Source of the DNA: an uncultured Bacteroidia bacterium
GTDB taxonomy: Bacteria; Bacteroidota; Bacteroidia; Bacteroidales; UBA932
DNA: 64,000 nucleotides
Reading direction: 5' to 3'
Assembly: GCA_902785065.1 (NCBI GenBank)
Contig: CACZXH010000013.1
Coordinates: 1 to 64,000 of the forward strand
In this document: in pieces, positions 17,556 through 26,932 of the stretch
How positions within the stretch are numbered: position 1 is the stretch's first letter
Layout: every line of letters begins with the position of its first letter
Notes under the pieces: generated by a model
What the model saw: only the letters and a program-made list of their open reading frames with translations
Databases searched by the model: none
Told to the model about the DNA's origin: nothing
Translations under genes and position numbers: made by a program

Positions 17556-20427
17556 CTAGTATCCGAAGATTTCCTCCAACGTCACCTGCTGCACAGGACC
17601 CAGGGTCTTGAGGAAGTCCATGTCCAGGTCCGTGGGATCACCCAGGATGGCGTACACGTAGGGACGTCCCTTGATCCATTTCGCGTGCGTGGCGAGGAGG
17701 TCATCCATCGTCAGGGAGCTCACTTTCTCATACACCTGCTTGTCACGCGGCTCGGTGAGACCGAGTTCCTGCGCGGTCAGATAGCTGTACAGGACACGGT
17801 CGCCGATGGTGCGCTGGGTACGGAGCCGACCGAGGATAGAGGCCTTCGCGATCTCCAGGTTCTCCGGCGCTTCCGGAAGGGTTTCGATGATTTCGTCGAA
17901 GCCGTCCACGGCCTTCTTCAGCTTATCATTCTGCGAAGCGATGGTGGCGCGGAAGGCGTACGTGTCGTTCTTGAAGGAAGGGCCGCTGAGCATGGCGCCG
18001 GCACTGTAGGCCAGGGCGCGGGACTCACGCATTTCCTGGAACACGATGGCGTTCATGCCACCGCCGTAATACTCGTTGAACAGGTCGATGTACGGATCCT
18101 GCGCGAGATCCAGCGTCTCGCCGCGGTCGGAGTACTGGATGTAGTTGAACTGACGGGACTGGTAGGGGGCCAGGATGACCTTGGCGGTCGGGGTGAGCTG
18201 CTTGGCGGCGTAGGTCTTCACGAGCGGCTCGAGGCCCTGGGTCGGATGGGCGGCCTTCACCATCGCCACGACTTCCTCCACCGGGGCGGGGCCGTAGTAG
18301 AGAATGGTGGGTTTCTTCGTGAGAAGGTCCTTGACGGAGCCGAGGAGCTCCTCGGAGGCAAGCCCGGCCACGGCGGCGTTCGTGAGGGTCTTGGCCTTCA
18401 CATAATCGGCGCCGTACATCAGGTAGTTCTGCAGGGCGCTGTTGCAGGCGCGCTGGTTCTTCTTGTTGTCCATGCGGCTGCGGATGAGGTCCATTTTGAG
18501 TTCGGTGAGGACGTCATCGTCGCCCACGGCCGTGCGGAACAGGCTTTCCACGATACCGAGCGCCCGGGGCAGGTTCTCACTCAGGCCGTCCACGCGGACG
18601 TTCGTCGTGTTACCACCGACGGAGAGGCCGTAGCTGCAGGCCAGACCGTACATTTCGGACGCGATCTCGGCCGCGGTCTTTTCCGGGGTGCCCAGGTAGT
18701 CGAAGTAGCTGGCGGCCAGGGCCAGGAGCGGGTCGTTGTCACTGCCGCGGTCGTAGCGGAAGGTGAGCGTGGCGATATCGTTCTTGTCGTTCTTCTTGTA
18801 CAGGAGCTGCAGACCGTCGCAGTCGGTGACGGTCATGTCCTTGGAGAAGTCCACGAATACGGGCTCGATGGGCGCGACCTCGGCGGCGGCGATGCCGGCG
18901 AGGAAATCGCTCTGCTTGTCGCGGTTCGTGACGATCGGAGTGATGCGCGGAGCTTCGATCTTCTTGATGGAGGTATCCTCACCGATATGCTTGTACGCGA
19001 TCGCATACGCCTGTTCGCCGAGGAACTGGTTCGCGAAGGCGACGACATCGGCCTTGGTCACCCGGGCGACACGGTCCATCCGGCCGACAGCGGTCTCCCA
19101 GGGCATCCGGTTGATAAAGGCGGTCACGAACTGGCTGGCGCGGGCACGGTTGGATACGAGGCTCTGCATTTCCTGGAGCTTGTAATTGGCCTTGGCGGCC
19201 TCCACGAGCTCTTCGGAGAAGTCTCCGGCGCGGAGCTTGGCTACCTCGGCGAGGAGGATATCACGGACCTCTTCCAGGGTCTGGCCTTCCTTGGGCATAC
19301 CCTCGAGGATAAATAGGCCGTGGTCCACGCGGCCGTACGGCATCACGCCGGCGTCGAGCACGGACTGGTTCTGGACGACATCCAGGTCGATGAGGCCCGC
19401 CTGTCCGTTCGAGAGGACGGAAGCGACGATGTCCGTGATGTCACTGTCCGTGGAAGAGGTGCCTGGCGTACGCCAGCCCATGATCACGAATTCGGCCTCG
19501 TTGCCGAGGATCTGTTTTTCCATCGGGGCGGTGACCGGCGCCTCCGGCTTCACGGTGAAGGTCGGGAGGTTCTTGTTGGGCTTCCAGTCGCCGAAGTATT
19601 TCTCAATGATCTTGACGGCCTCGTCCGGGTCGAAGTCGCCGGAGAGGCAGATGGCCACGTTGTTCGGGACATAGAAGGTGTCCTTCTGCTTGCGGATGGC
19701 CTTCAGGGACGGGTTCTTCAGCGATGACGGTCTGGGTGCCGTACGGATGGTTCGGGAAGAGCATGGAGTTCAGGGCGTCGAACGTCTTCTCCGTGTCGTC
19801 GGTCAGGCCCATGTTCTTCTCCTCGTACACCGCCTCGAGTTCGGTGTGGAAGCCGCGGAAGACGCAGTTCTTGAAGCGGTCGGCCTCGATCTTCGCCCAG
19901 TTCTCGAGCTGGTTGGAGGGGATTTCCTCCACATAGCAGGTTACGTCGTCGGACGTGTAGGCGTTGGAGCCGCGGGAGCCGATGATGGACATCAGCTTGT
20001 CATACTCGTTCGGAATGGCGATCTTGGATGCCTCGTAGCTGATAGAGTCGATCTGGTGATACAGGTCCAGGCGGGCCTGCGGATCCGTCAGGGTGCGGTA
20101 CACCTCGAACAGGCTGTCAATGGACGCGAGCAGGGGTTTCTCGGCCGCATAGTCCTGGGTGCCGAACTGCTCGGTGCCCTTGAACATCATGTGTTCCAGG
20201 TAATGGGCGAGACCGGTGTTGTCGGCCGGGTCGTCCTTGCCGCCCGCGCGGACAGGCATCAGCGTCTGGATGCGGGGTTCGTCCTTGTTGACGCTCATGT
20301 ACACGGTCAGTCCGTTCTTCAGGGTGTAGATCTTCGCACCGAGCGGATCGCCCGGAACGGTCTCGTACTTGGGACCGCAGGAAGCGGCCACGGCGGCCAG
20401 CGCCGCCAGGAGAAGCAATTTCTTCAT
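17556..20427 (-). pseudogene. M16 (insulinase/pitrilysin) family zinc peptidase, frameshifted
   Basis: A secreted metallopeptidase, normally about 940 residues in two homologous halves. The lipoprotein signal (lipobox ending AASC at about residue 17) and the inverted zinc motif HYLEH are in the first frame (20427 down to about 19722). The second frame resumes with LKNPSLKAIRKQKDTFYVPNNVAICLSGDF and continues to 17556. At the junction (about 19720-19723) the usual link between GTQTVI and LKNPS lacks about 14 bases, which breaks the frame. All other parts look intact. As read, only an N-terminal fragment and a 700-residue C-terminal fragment would be made. Confidence 0.85.
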
Positions 20428-20446
20428 GTCAAAATGATTGAATGGG

Positions 20447-20470
20447 CAAATTTACACAATTTCGGGCAAA
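20447..20470 (-). promoter_or_regulatory. Promoter of the M16 peptidase gene
   Basis: On the minus strand TAAATTTG (20454 to 20447) matches TAnnTTTG, with TTTG (20470-20467) 12 bp upstream rather than the usual 19-21. The start codon is 20 bases downstream. It overlaps the tail of the terminator of the upstream operon. Confidence 0.5.
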
Positions 20471-20503
20471 AAGAAAGGCCACGCAGCGTTTCTGCGGGGC
20501 CTT
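20466..20503 (-). terminator. Terminator after the NfeD-flotillin-XRE operon
   Basis: On the minus strand a GC-rich stem (AAGGCCCCGCAG pairing with CTGCGTGGCCTT, a near-perfect match) with a short loop is followed by TCTTTTT. It lies 18 bases after the XRE gene stop. Confidence 0.75.
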
Positions 20504-20520
20504 CGCTTCGTTCGGACGGC

Positions 20521-20742
20521 TTATCCGGACGGGGACTCTTCCGGCCTGTACTCCAGAATGTCTCCCGGCTGGCAGTCGAGGGCGCGGCAGATGGCCTCCA
20601 TCGTGGTGATCCGGATGGCTTTCGCCTTGCCGCACTTGAGGATGGACAGGTTCGCGGGGGTGATGCCCACTTTTTCCGCCAGCTCGCCGGAGGACATCTT
20701 CCTTCGCGCCAGCATGACGTCGATATTGATGACGATGGGCAT
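20521..20742 (-). CDS. XRE family transcriptional regulator
   Basis: A 73-residue Cro/C1-type helix-turn-helix protein. The helices are visible in SSGELAEKVGITPANLSILKCG (about residues 17-38), followed by a DPGDIL-like ending (CQPGDILEY) typical of the YozG-like small regulators. It has no sensor domain. Its start codon overlaps the flotillin stop by one base, so it is the third gene of that operon and may autoregulate it. The target is unknown. Confidence 0.88.
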   Translation of the reverse strand: MPIVINIDVMLARRKMSSGELAEKVGITPANLSILKCGKAKAIRITTMEAICRALDCQPGDILEYRPEESPSG

Positions 20743-22160
20743 TATTTCACCTCCTCCTGGACCTCGGGCTCTTTCTTGTCAGCGCCCTTCAGGTAGTTCG
20801 GCAGTTCCATGCCGGCCATGTTGAAGAGATCGTTCAGCGGGGGAACGGATTTCATCAGACCGGAGATGAAGTTGGACGTAGCGGTCTTGCCGTCGGTGCC
20901 GGTGCCGGTATCCCAGACGGTGACCTTGTCGATGTTGATGCCCTTTACGGCCTCGACCTGCGTCTTGACCAGATCCGGGAGCTTGTCGGCGATCATCATC
21001 AGGACGGCCTTCTGGGCGTCGCCCTGGGCGGCACCGACCAGCTGCTGGAAACCGCTGGCCTGCTTGGTGAGGATCTCGAGGACACCGCGCGCCTGCGCGT
21101 CCATCTTCGCGAAGATGGCGTCGGCCTCACCCTTCGCCTTGCGGCGGATCTGCTCGGCTTCGGCTTCGGCGTCGATGATGGCCTTCTCCTTCTCAATCTG
21201 GGCGGGAACCACGACGTTGGCCTTCTGGGTGGCCTGTTCGCGTTCGGCACGGGCAAGTTCCGCGTCGCGCTCGGACTTGTAGGCTTCCTCGAGGGCCTTC
21301 GCGGCCTGGACCTTTTCGGCGGCGACGGCCACGCGGTCGGCCTCGGCCTCCTTCTCGCGGCGGGTCGCGTTGGAGTTCGCGATGGCGATCTTGGAGTTGT
21401 TCTCACCTTCGACAGCGAGGGCGTTCGCCTCGGCGGTCTTGATACGGGTGTCCCGGGTGGTCTCGGCGATCCGGATGTCCTTGTCCCGGTCGGCCTCGGC
21501 CTTACCGATCTCACCGAAGCGGTTCTGCTCGGCGACGGACTTCTTCGCGTCGTTGATGGCCTTCGCGGCGGCTTCCTTACCGAGGGCCTCGATATAGCCG
21601 GACTCGTCGCGGATATCGGTGACGTTCACGTTGATGAGCTTCAGGCCGATCTTGCGGAGTTCCGCCTCCACGTTGGTGGAGACGTTGGCGAGGAACTTGT
21701 CGCGGTCCGCATTGATTTCCTCGATGTCCATCGTCGCGATCACGAGACGGAGCTGGCCGAAGAGGATATCGGTCGCGATGTTCTGGATGCTGTCCACGCT
21801 GAGGCCCAGCAGGCGTTCGGCGGCGTTCGTCATGTTGTCCGGCTCGGTGGAGATACCCACGGTGAAGCGGCAGGGGACGTCGACGCGGATATTCTGCTTG
21901 GACAGGGCGTTGGTAAGGTTGCACTCGATGGAGATGGGCTTCAGGTCCAGGAAAGCGTAATCCTGGAACACGGGCCAGATGAAGGCCGCACCGCCGTGGA
22001 TGCAGCGGGCGGAGGAAATGGAACCGGTCGAATTCTTGCCGGTCTTACCGTAGATGACCAGGATCTTGTCGGAAGGGCAGCGGCGGTAGCGCTTCAGGAT
22101 GGCGGCGAGCGTCACGAAGGCGACCGCCACGACAATGAGGATAATGTAAAGCTGTTCCAT
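20742..22160 (-). CDS. Flotillin family protein
   Basis: A 472-residue SPFH/flotillin protein: a short N-terminal membrane segment (residues 4-22), a band 7/PHB domain (about 30-200), then a long Ala/Glu-rich coiled coil (about 200-370) and a glycine-poor C-terminal oligomerisation region. Such proteins form membrane microdomain scaffolds on the inner membrane. It follows an NfeD-type gene at a 4-base gap, the standard bacterial flotillin pairing (YuaF-YuaG in Bacillus). The downstream XRE gene is an unusual addition. Confidence 0.93.
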   Translation of the reverse strand: MEQLYIILIVVAVAFVTLAAILKRYRRCPSDKILVIYGKTGKNSTGSISSARCIHGGAAFIWPVFQDYAFLDLKPISIECNLTNALSKQNIRVDVPCRFTVGISTEPDNMTNAAERLLGLSVDSIQNIATDILFGQLRLVIATMDIEEINADRDKFLANVSTNVEAELRKIGLKLINVNVTDIRDESGYIEALGKEAAAKAINDAKKSVAEQNRFGEIGKAEADRDKDIRIAETTRDTRIKTAEANALAVEGENNSKIAIANSNATRREKEAEADRVAVAAEKVQAAKALEEAYKSERDAELARAEREQATQKANVVVPAQIEKEKAIIDAEAEAEQIRRKAKGEADAIFAKMDAQARGVLEILTKQASGFQQLVGAAQGDAQKAVLMMIADKLPDLVKTQVEAVKGINIDKVTVWDTGTGTDGKTATSNFISGLMKSVPPLNDLFNMAGMELPNYLKGADKKEPEVQEEVK

Positions 22161-22164
22161 ATGC

Positions 22165-22773
22165 TTATATAATGTATGAGTTCAGTTCTTCGACCAGGAG
22201 GGTGTTGCCGTCGACGGCTTCGACGACCTTGACGGAGGCGCCGGTCTTGATTTCGTCCCCGTCGGTGACGGCGTTGTATTCGCGGACGGCGCCCTGGATG
22301 GTGATCTGGACCTTTCCTTCGCCGGCGCGTTCGCCCGGAATGCGGAGGTAGCACTTGCCCTGGCAGCCCACCGCGGACTTGTACACGTTGATATTGCCGC
22401 TCTGCTGCATGGAGTACAGCCACTTGAACATGTACATGACCAGGGCGACGAGGGCGAGGCCCACGAGTACGGCGATGATGACCAGAAGGGCGGTGGACTT
22501 CACCGACGGCTGCAGGATGATGGCCGTCCAGCCAAAGCCCAGGAAGAAATTGACGAAGTTGCGGAAAGTGTACAGGTTGGCGCCACTGTCGATGTTCGAC
22601 AGGTCGGAGCCGTCCAGGGAGGTGTCCACATCCATGTCGAAGTCCGTGCTGTCCGCATCGGCGCCGAGGAAGGTCATCACCGTCTGGATGATGAAGATGA
22701 GGGTCGCGGTGAGGGTGACGCCCCACAGGAGTTTCATGACCGGGCTCAAATCGGCCCACCAAGTTGCGATCAT
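22165..22773 (-). CDS. NfeD-like membrane protein (flotillin partner)
   Basis: A 202-residue membrane protein with about three hydrophobic segments (residues about 12-35, 75-95 and 98-118) and a C-terminal beta-rich OB-fold-like domain (GCQGKCYLRIPGERAGEG and following). This matches YuaF/NfeD short forms that stabilise flotillin assemblies. An acidic stretch of Asp repeats (about residues 38-56) lies between the first two segments. It is the first gene of the flotillin operon. Confidence 0.82.
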   Translation of the reverse strand: MIATWWADLSPVMKLLWGVTLTATLIFIIQTVMTFLGADADSTDFDMDVDTSLDGSDLSNIDSGANLYTFRNFVNFFLGFGWTAIILQPSVKSTALLVIIAVLVGLALVALVMYMFKWLYSMQQSGNINVYKSAVGCQGKCYLRIPGERAGEGKVQITIQGAVREYNAVTDGDEIKTGASVKVVEAVDGNTLLVEELNSYII

Positions 22774-22799
22774 ATCGGATACAAATTAGGTTTGTATTG

Positions 22800-22807
22800 C
22801 AAAGATA
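22800..22807 (-). promoter_or_regulatory. -7 box of the NfeD-flotillin operon
   Basis: Minus-strand TATCTTTG (22807 to 22800) matches TAnnTTTG and ends 26 bases before the ATG at 22773. No clear -33 element is seen; the surrounding 22808-22890 is AT-rich and otherwise featureless. Confidence 0.55.
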
Positions 22808-22893
22808 GAAAGAATTTATTGAAAAACAATAATTTTTCGCAAAATCTCAACAAAAATATTTTAAAAACTCGAAAAGGGGAGGGAGGGGACAGT

Positions 22894-22917
22894 TTTGCGT
22901 GAAATTTCCTATCTTTG
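22894..22917 (+). promoter_or_regulatory. Promoter of the AI-2E family transporter gene
   Basis: TATCTTTG (22910-22917) is an exact -7 box, with TTTG (22894-22897) 12 bp upstream. The ATG at 22924 starts six bases after the box, where transcription itself would be expected to begin, so the mRNA is predicted to be leaderless or nearly so. Confidence 0.6.
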
Positions 22918-22923
22918 TAATCT

Positions 22924-24069
22924 ATGGAACAGGAAAGAAGCATTGACCGGCTGGCCCGGTATATCATTATCGCGGCGACTCTCGCCATCCTGGCGTGCCT
23001 GTGCTGGTATTTCAAGAGCGTCCTCGTGTATATCATCGTGGCGTTCGTGGTGTCGCTGATCGGCCAGCCCGTGATGCGGTTGCTCCGGAAGATCCGCCTC
23101 CGGGGTAAGTCTGCGCCGGACGGGCTTCTCGCCATCCTCACCATTGTCCTCATCCTCGGGACCCTCATCCTGGTGGTGACGCAGGTCATTCCGGTCGTGA
23201 CGGGCATTGTCCGGGACGCCGCCGTGCTGAACAGCGTGACGGCTGATGGAAATCCCCTGGACCGGGTCAATGACTGGATCGTCGGCCTGTTCCCGGGCCT
23301 GGGACCGGACTTCAACATCATTACCATCCTGATGGACAAGCTCCGAGAGGTGACGAATGTGTCCAACGTCACGTCAGTCATCAGCTCCGTGACATCCTTC
23401 GTGACCAGCCTCGTCGTGGGCCTGTTCTCCGTCGTATTCATCTCCTTCTTCTTTGTGCGCGACGAAACCCTGTTCCGGAAGATCGTCAGCGCCCTGGTCC
23501 CGGACCGGATGGAAGGGAAACTGGCGAAGTCCCTGGGCGATATCGAGGGACTCCTGTCCCGCTATTTCGTGGGTCTGCTGATTGAAATGACCGGCGTGGC
23601 CCTGCTGGATTTCCTGGGCCTGTGGATCATCGCCCGGCTGGGCTTCTCGAACGCCCTGGGCATTGCCTTCATCGCCGGCATCCTGAACGTTATCCCGTAT
23701 GTGGGCCCGCTCGTCGGGGAGGTGGTCGGCGTGGTCCTCGCCGTGATCCTCAAGTACGGCACCGGCGTCGGCCTGGGTGTGAATATCTGGATTTTCGCCC
23801 TCATCGTCCTCGCGATCATGCTCACCACGCAGCTGGTGGACAACTTCGTGTACCAGCCCCTCATTTATTCTACCAGTATCAAGGCGAGTCCGTTGGAGAT
23901 CTTCATCGTGATCCTCCTCGCCGGGCACATCGGCGGCGTGGTCGGCATGCTGGTCGCCATCCCGGCCTACACGGTCGTGCGCGTCATCGCCAGCCAGTTC
24001 TTCCCGGACCTCAAACTCGTAAAACGACTGATTCCGGACCCTGCGGGGATCCGGAACCAGAAAAAGTAA
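22924..24069 (+). CDS. AI-2E family transporter
   Basis: A 381-residue polytopic membrane protein of the AI-2E (UPF0118/PerM) family with about eight membrane segments: a pair near the N-terminus (about 15-50), one at 65-85, a less hydrophobic middle loop, then a cluster at 155-175 and 210-350. Conserved family features include the GxxxxxPYVGPLxGE-like block seen as NVIPYVGPLVGEVVG. Members export small molecules or act as sodium/proton antiporters, and the AI-2 role holds for only some. It is convergent with adk. Confidence 0.88.
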   Translation: MEQERSIDRLARYIIIAATLAILACLCWYFKSVLVYIIVAFVVSLIGQPVMRLLRKIRLRGKSAPDGLLAILTIVLILGTLILVVTQVIPVVTGIVRDAAVLNSVTADGNPLDRVNDWIVGLFPGLGPDFNIITILMDKLREVTNVSNVTSVISSVTSFVTSLVVGLFSVVFISFFFVRDETLFRKIVSALVPDRMEGKLAKSLGDIEGLLSRYFVGLLIEMTGVALLDFLGLWIIARLGFSNALGIAFIAGILNVIPYVGPLVGEVVGVVLAVILKYGTGVGLGVNIWIFALIVLAIMLTTQLVDNFVYQPLIYSTSIKASPLEIFIVILLAGHIGGVVGMLVAIPAYTVVRVIASQFFPDLKLVKRLIPDPAGIRNQKK

Positions 24070-24081
24070 GACGACAAGCGT

Positions 24082-24654
24082 TTAGAAACGGTCCATCAGG
24101 TCGAAGATGCGGCCCTGGACTTCCGCGATGGTGCCCACGCCGTCGATTTCGTTGTACCGGCCGGCTTCTTTGTAGAATCCCACGAGGGGCTCCGTCTTTT
24201 CGTGATAGGTGCGGATACGGTTCTCCACGACCTCGGGGCGGGCATCGTCGGCGCGGCCTTCGATGGTGGCACGGTGCGCGATGCGCTCGTGGATCATGGC
24301 GTCGGGAATCATGATGGAAACCACGGCCGTGACGGCCTCGCCGGTCTTGGCGAGCATGGCGTCGAGGGCCTCGGCCTGGGCGATGGTGCGCGGGAAGCCG
24401 TCCAGCAGGAAGCCGTCCACGCCTTCCGTGCCCTGGAATTTGGCCTCGATCATGCCTTCGACGACTTCGTCAGGAACGAGGGAGCCGGCCTCGATGAGGA
24501 CCTTGGCCTGGAGGCCGAGCGGCGTGCCCGCGGCAATCTCGCTGCGGAGGAGTTCACCCGTGGAGAGGTGGCAGAGGTTGTACTTTTGCACCATGGCGCT
24601 GGCCTGGGTGCCCTTGCCGGCGCCCGGAGGGCCGAAGAGAATGTAGTATTTCAT
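24082..24654 (-). CDS. adk: Adenylate kinase
   Basis: A 190-residue cytosolic kinase that interconverts ATP + AMP and 2 ADP. It has the P-loop GPPGAGKGT at residues 8-16, the AMP-binding LSTGELLR, the DGFPRT motif and a short LID. It belongs to the short-LID form without the zinc cysteines. The start at 24654 gives the canonical MKYYILFGPPG; a longer in-frame extension upstream lies inside hpt in another frame. It follows hpt by two bases, so the two purine genes form an operon. Confidence 0.96.
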   Translation of the reverse strand: MKYYILFGPPGAGKGTQASAMVQKYNLCHLSTGELLRSEIAAGTPLGLQAKVLIEAGSLVPDEVVEGMIEAKFQGTEGVDGFLLDGFPRTIAQAEALDAMLAKTGEAVTAVVSIMIPDAMIHERIAHRATIEGRADDARPEVVENRIRTYHEKTEPLVGFYKEAGRYNEIDGVGTIAEVQGRIFDLMDRF

Positions 24655-24656
24655 AT

Positions 24657-25214
24657 TCAAAGCTTTGTTTCCGTATCCAGGATGTAAATGTCCTTGTAGT
24701 TGCGGCCGAGGCCGTCGTAATCCAGGCCGAAGCCCACGATGAAATCGTTCGGGATCTCCATGGCCACATAGTCCAGGCCGATGGTCTTCTTGTACATCTC
24801 GGGCTTCAGGAGCAGGGTGCACACCTTGACCTTGGCGGCCTTGCGGGCGTACAGGATCTTGACGAGGGCCTCGATGGTGCGGCCCGTGTCCACGATGTCC
24901 TCCACGATAATGACTTCCTTGCCGGTGATATCGCCGGTGAGCCCCATGTCCATGTGCACCGCGCCGGTGGAGGAGGTGCCCCGGTAGGAGGAGAGCTTGA
25001 TGGACATCAGGTCCACGTCGAAGTCCAGGCGCTTCATCAGTTCGGCGGTGAAGAGGATGGAGCCGTTCAGCACGCAGAGGAGGACAGGTACAGTTCCCGT
25101 GCCTTCATAGTCGGCATTGATCTTGGCGGCGACGGCGTCAATGGACTTTTCGATCTGGTCTCCTGAGATGAGGGGTTTGAAAACCTTGTCGTGAAGTTTG
25201 ATTCTGTCTTTCAT
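24657..25214 (-). CDS. hpt: Hypoxanthine phosphoribosyltransferase
   Basis: A 185-residue type I phosphoribosyltransferase that salvages hypoxanthine (and probably guanine) with PRPP. The PRPP-binding motif VIIVEDIVDTGRT is at about residues 98-110, and the flexible loop SSYRGTSSTG precedes it. The start at 25214 places the ATG 20 bases after a promoter box; an in-frame ATG further upstream (25274) would add a 20-residue AT-rich tail and is rejected. It is the first gene of hpt-adk. Confidence 0.95.
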   Translation of the reverse strand: MKDRIKLHDKVFKPLISGDQIEKSIDAVAAKINADYEGTGTVPVLLCVLNGSILFTAELMKRLDFDVDLMSIKLSSYRGTSSTGAVHMDMGLTGDITGKEVIIVEDIVDTGRTIEALVKILYARKAAKVKVCTLLLKPEMYKKTIGLDYVAMEIPNDFIVGFGLDYDGLGRNYKDIYILDTETKL

Positions 25215-25234
25215 GGGGTCCTGTTTTAGCAACA

Positions 25235-25258
25235 CAAAAATAATAAGAAAAACACAAA
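25235..25258 (-). promoter_or_regulatory. Promoter of hpt-adk
   Basis: Minus-strand TATTTTTG (25242 to 25235) is a full TAnnTTTG match, with TTTG (25258-25255) 12 bp upstream. The ATG at 25214 follows the box by 20 bases. Confidence 0.55.
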
Positions 25259-25339
25259 AAATCATCGAAAACATTTATTTTGAACTGAAACAACGCGCGG
25301 ACCACATCGGAGCCCGGAGGAAAACCGTATTTTGGGCCC

Positions 25340-26932
25340 ATGAGAAGAAGAATCGTGCTGCTCGTGTTCCTGCTGGCCGCTGCGCCGGCCGCCGCCCAGA
25401 CCGACGAAGTCGTCCGGGCGGCCCTGTATCTCACCGGGGCGGACAGCCCCGAAGCCCTGGACGACCGGTTGGTCGACGAACTGGAATCTTTCCGATGCCG
25501 TCCCTTGCCCCTCAACCGGGCATCCCGGGCCCGCCTGCTGGAAAGCGGGCTCCTGACCCCGTATCAGGCCGCGGCGCTTGCCGAGTACCGCAGCCTTTCC
25601 GGGGATGTGCTGTCCTTCGCCGAGCTGGAGCGGGTGGATGGATTCGGAAAAGAGGCGGTCGCGGCGCTCCGCCCTTTCCTTTCCCTGGAATCCGCCCGCC
25701 GTCCCGGCGAGGCGGTCCGGGACACGCTTACGTTCCGTCATACGGCCCTGGTCCGGGTCACACTGAAGGATGTGGGCGCGAAATACCGCCTCACGGCGGG
25801 GAACCTGGAAGCGGCCGGGGCCTGGAAAAGCCGGAACGGGACATTCTACGGCCTTTACCGGCTGTCGAAAGGAAAGATACTCGTCGGGGACTACAATGTC
25901 CGCTACGGGCAGGGACTGGCCTTCTGGAGTGCCTTCCAACTGGCAGGCCTGTCTACCCTGGACGCTTTTTCCAGGCGGGCGAACGGCATTGCGCCTTCCT
26001 GGTCCTTCAACGGCGCAGGGACGTACCGCGGCCTGGCCTGGGACTATACGGGCCGCCATGTCCAATGGGCCCTGTTCGGCGCATTGGACGGGACGGTGGG
26101 TGCGCATGCCGGCTGGCTGGGACGGCGCGGACAGGCCGGTGTCACGGTTACGCCCGCCCGGATCTCCCTGGACGGGAAGACCGGCGTCCGCGGGGTGGAC
26201 ATATTCGGTGAAGCGGCCTGGGGCGGGAAGTCGCTCGCCGGGCTGGCCGGGACCCTGTTCCCGCTGGGTGAGAACTGGAGAGGCGGTCTCCAGCTGCGGG
26301 CGGTTCCCAGTGCCTATGCGGGCAAGAAAAACGGGGAATACGGTGCGGCGGCCGGCATTTCCTATCACTCTGACAGCCGCGCTTTCAAGGCTTCCCTGAC
26401 CGTCGACGCGGCACTTCTTCCCAAACCGGCGACCGACACAGGCCGGAAGCAGGCCAAATCCACCGGCCTGCTGTCCTGGACGGTGACGGAAAACTGGCTG
26501 CTGGAGTCCCGGTTGGTGTACCGGTGGCGCAATTATGAGAGCAACCGGGCGGATATCCGGGCGGATGCGACCTGGAACCGGGACGTATGGGCCGTCAAAG
26601 GGAGACTGAACGGGGTCCACGACGGGGGATTCGGTTTCCTGGGCTATCTGGAAGGGGGATGGAAGCCGCCGGGCGGGTTTGCCTGGATCCGCCTCACGGC
26701 GCATGCCACCCCCGGCTGGCAGTCCCGCATCTATGTCTATGAGCGGGATGCGCCGGGTAACTTCACGGCGCCGGCTTACTACGGGACCGGGTTTTCTGCG
26801 ATGGCGTACGCCGGTTGGAAGAAACGGTTCCGGAGGTTATCCCTCAAACTGTACCTCCGCGGATCCTACCGGTGGCAAAAGGAAAAGCCCGGCGTGGCCG
26901 GGCTCAAACTCCAGTTGCAGGCGGACCGCTAG
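25340..26932 (+). CDS. Exported helix-hairpin-helix protein with beta-barrel-like C-terminal part
   Basis: A 530-residue protein with a signal peptide ending at AAAQT (about residue 20). Residues about 50-120 show a ComEA-like helix-hairpin-helix region (LNRASRARLLESG, then VDGFGKEAVAALRPFL). The remaining 380 residues are rich in alternating aromatic and small residues, as in an outer-membrane barrel (for example GLYRLSKGKILVGDYNVRYGQGL). Such combined proteins occur widely in Bacteroidetes but their role is not established; DNA handling at the outer membrane is possible. Its stop overlaps the mltD stop on the other strand. Confidence 0.75.
   Translation: MRRRIVLLVFLLAAAPAAAQTDEVVRAALYLTGADSPEALDDRLVDELESFRCRPLPLNRASRARLLESGLLTPYQAAALAEYRSLSGDVLSFAELERVDGFGKEAVAALRPFLSLESARRPGEAVRDTLTFRHTALVRVTLKDVGAKYRLTAGNLEAAGAWKSRNGTFYGLYRLSKGKILVGDYNVRYGQGLAFWSAFQLAGLSTLDAFSRRANGIAPSWSFNGAGTYRGLAWDYTGRHVQWALFGALDGTVGAHAGWLGRRGQAGVTVTPARISLDGKTGVRGVDIFGEAAWGGKSLAGLAGTLFPLGENWRGGLQLRAVPSAYAGKKNGEYGAAAGISYHSDSRAFKASLTVDAALLPKPATDTGRKQAKSTGLLSWTVTENWLLESRLVYRWRNYESNRADIRADATWNRDVWAVKGRLNGVHDGGFGFLGYLEGGWKPPGGFAWIRLTAHATPGWQSRIYVYERDAPGNFTAPAYYGTGFSAMAYAGWKKRFRRLSLKLYLRGSYRWQKEKPGVAGLKLQLQADR

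Noticed and set aside
17685..19316. A 543-residue plus-strand frame opposite the M16 peptidase
   Set aside because: No family features; the minus-strand frame has conserved peptidase sequence.
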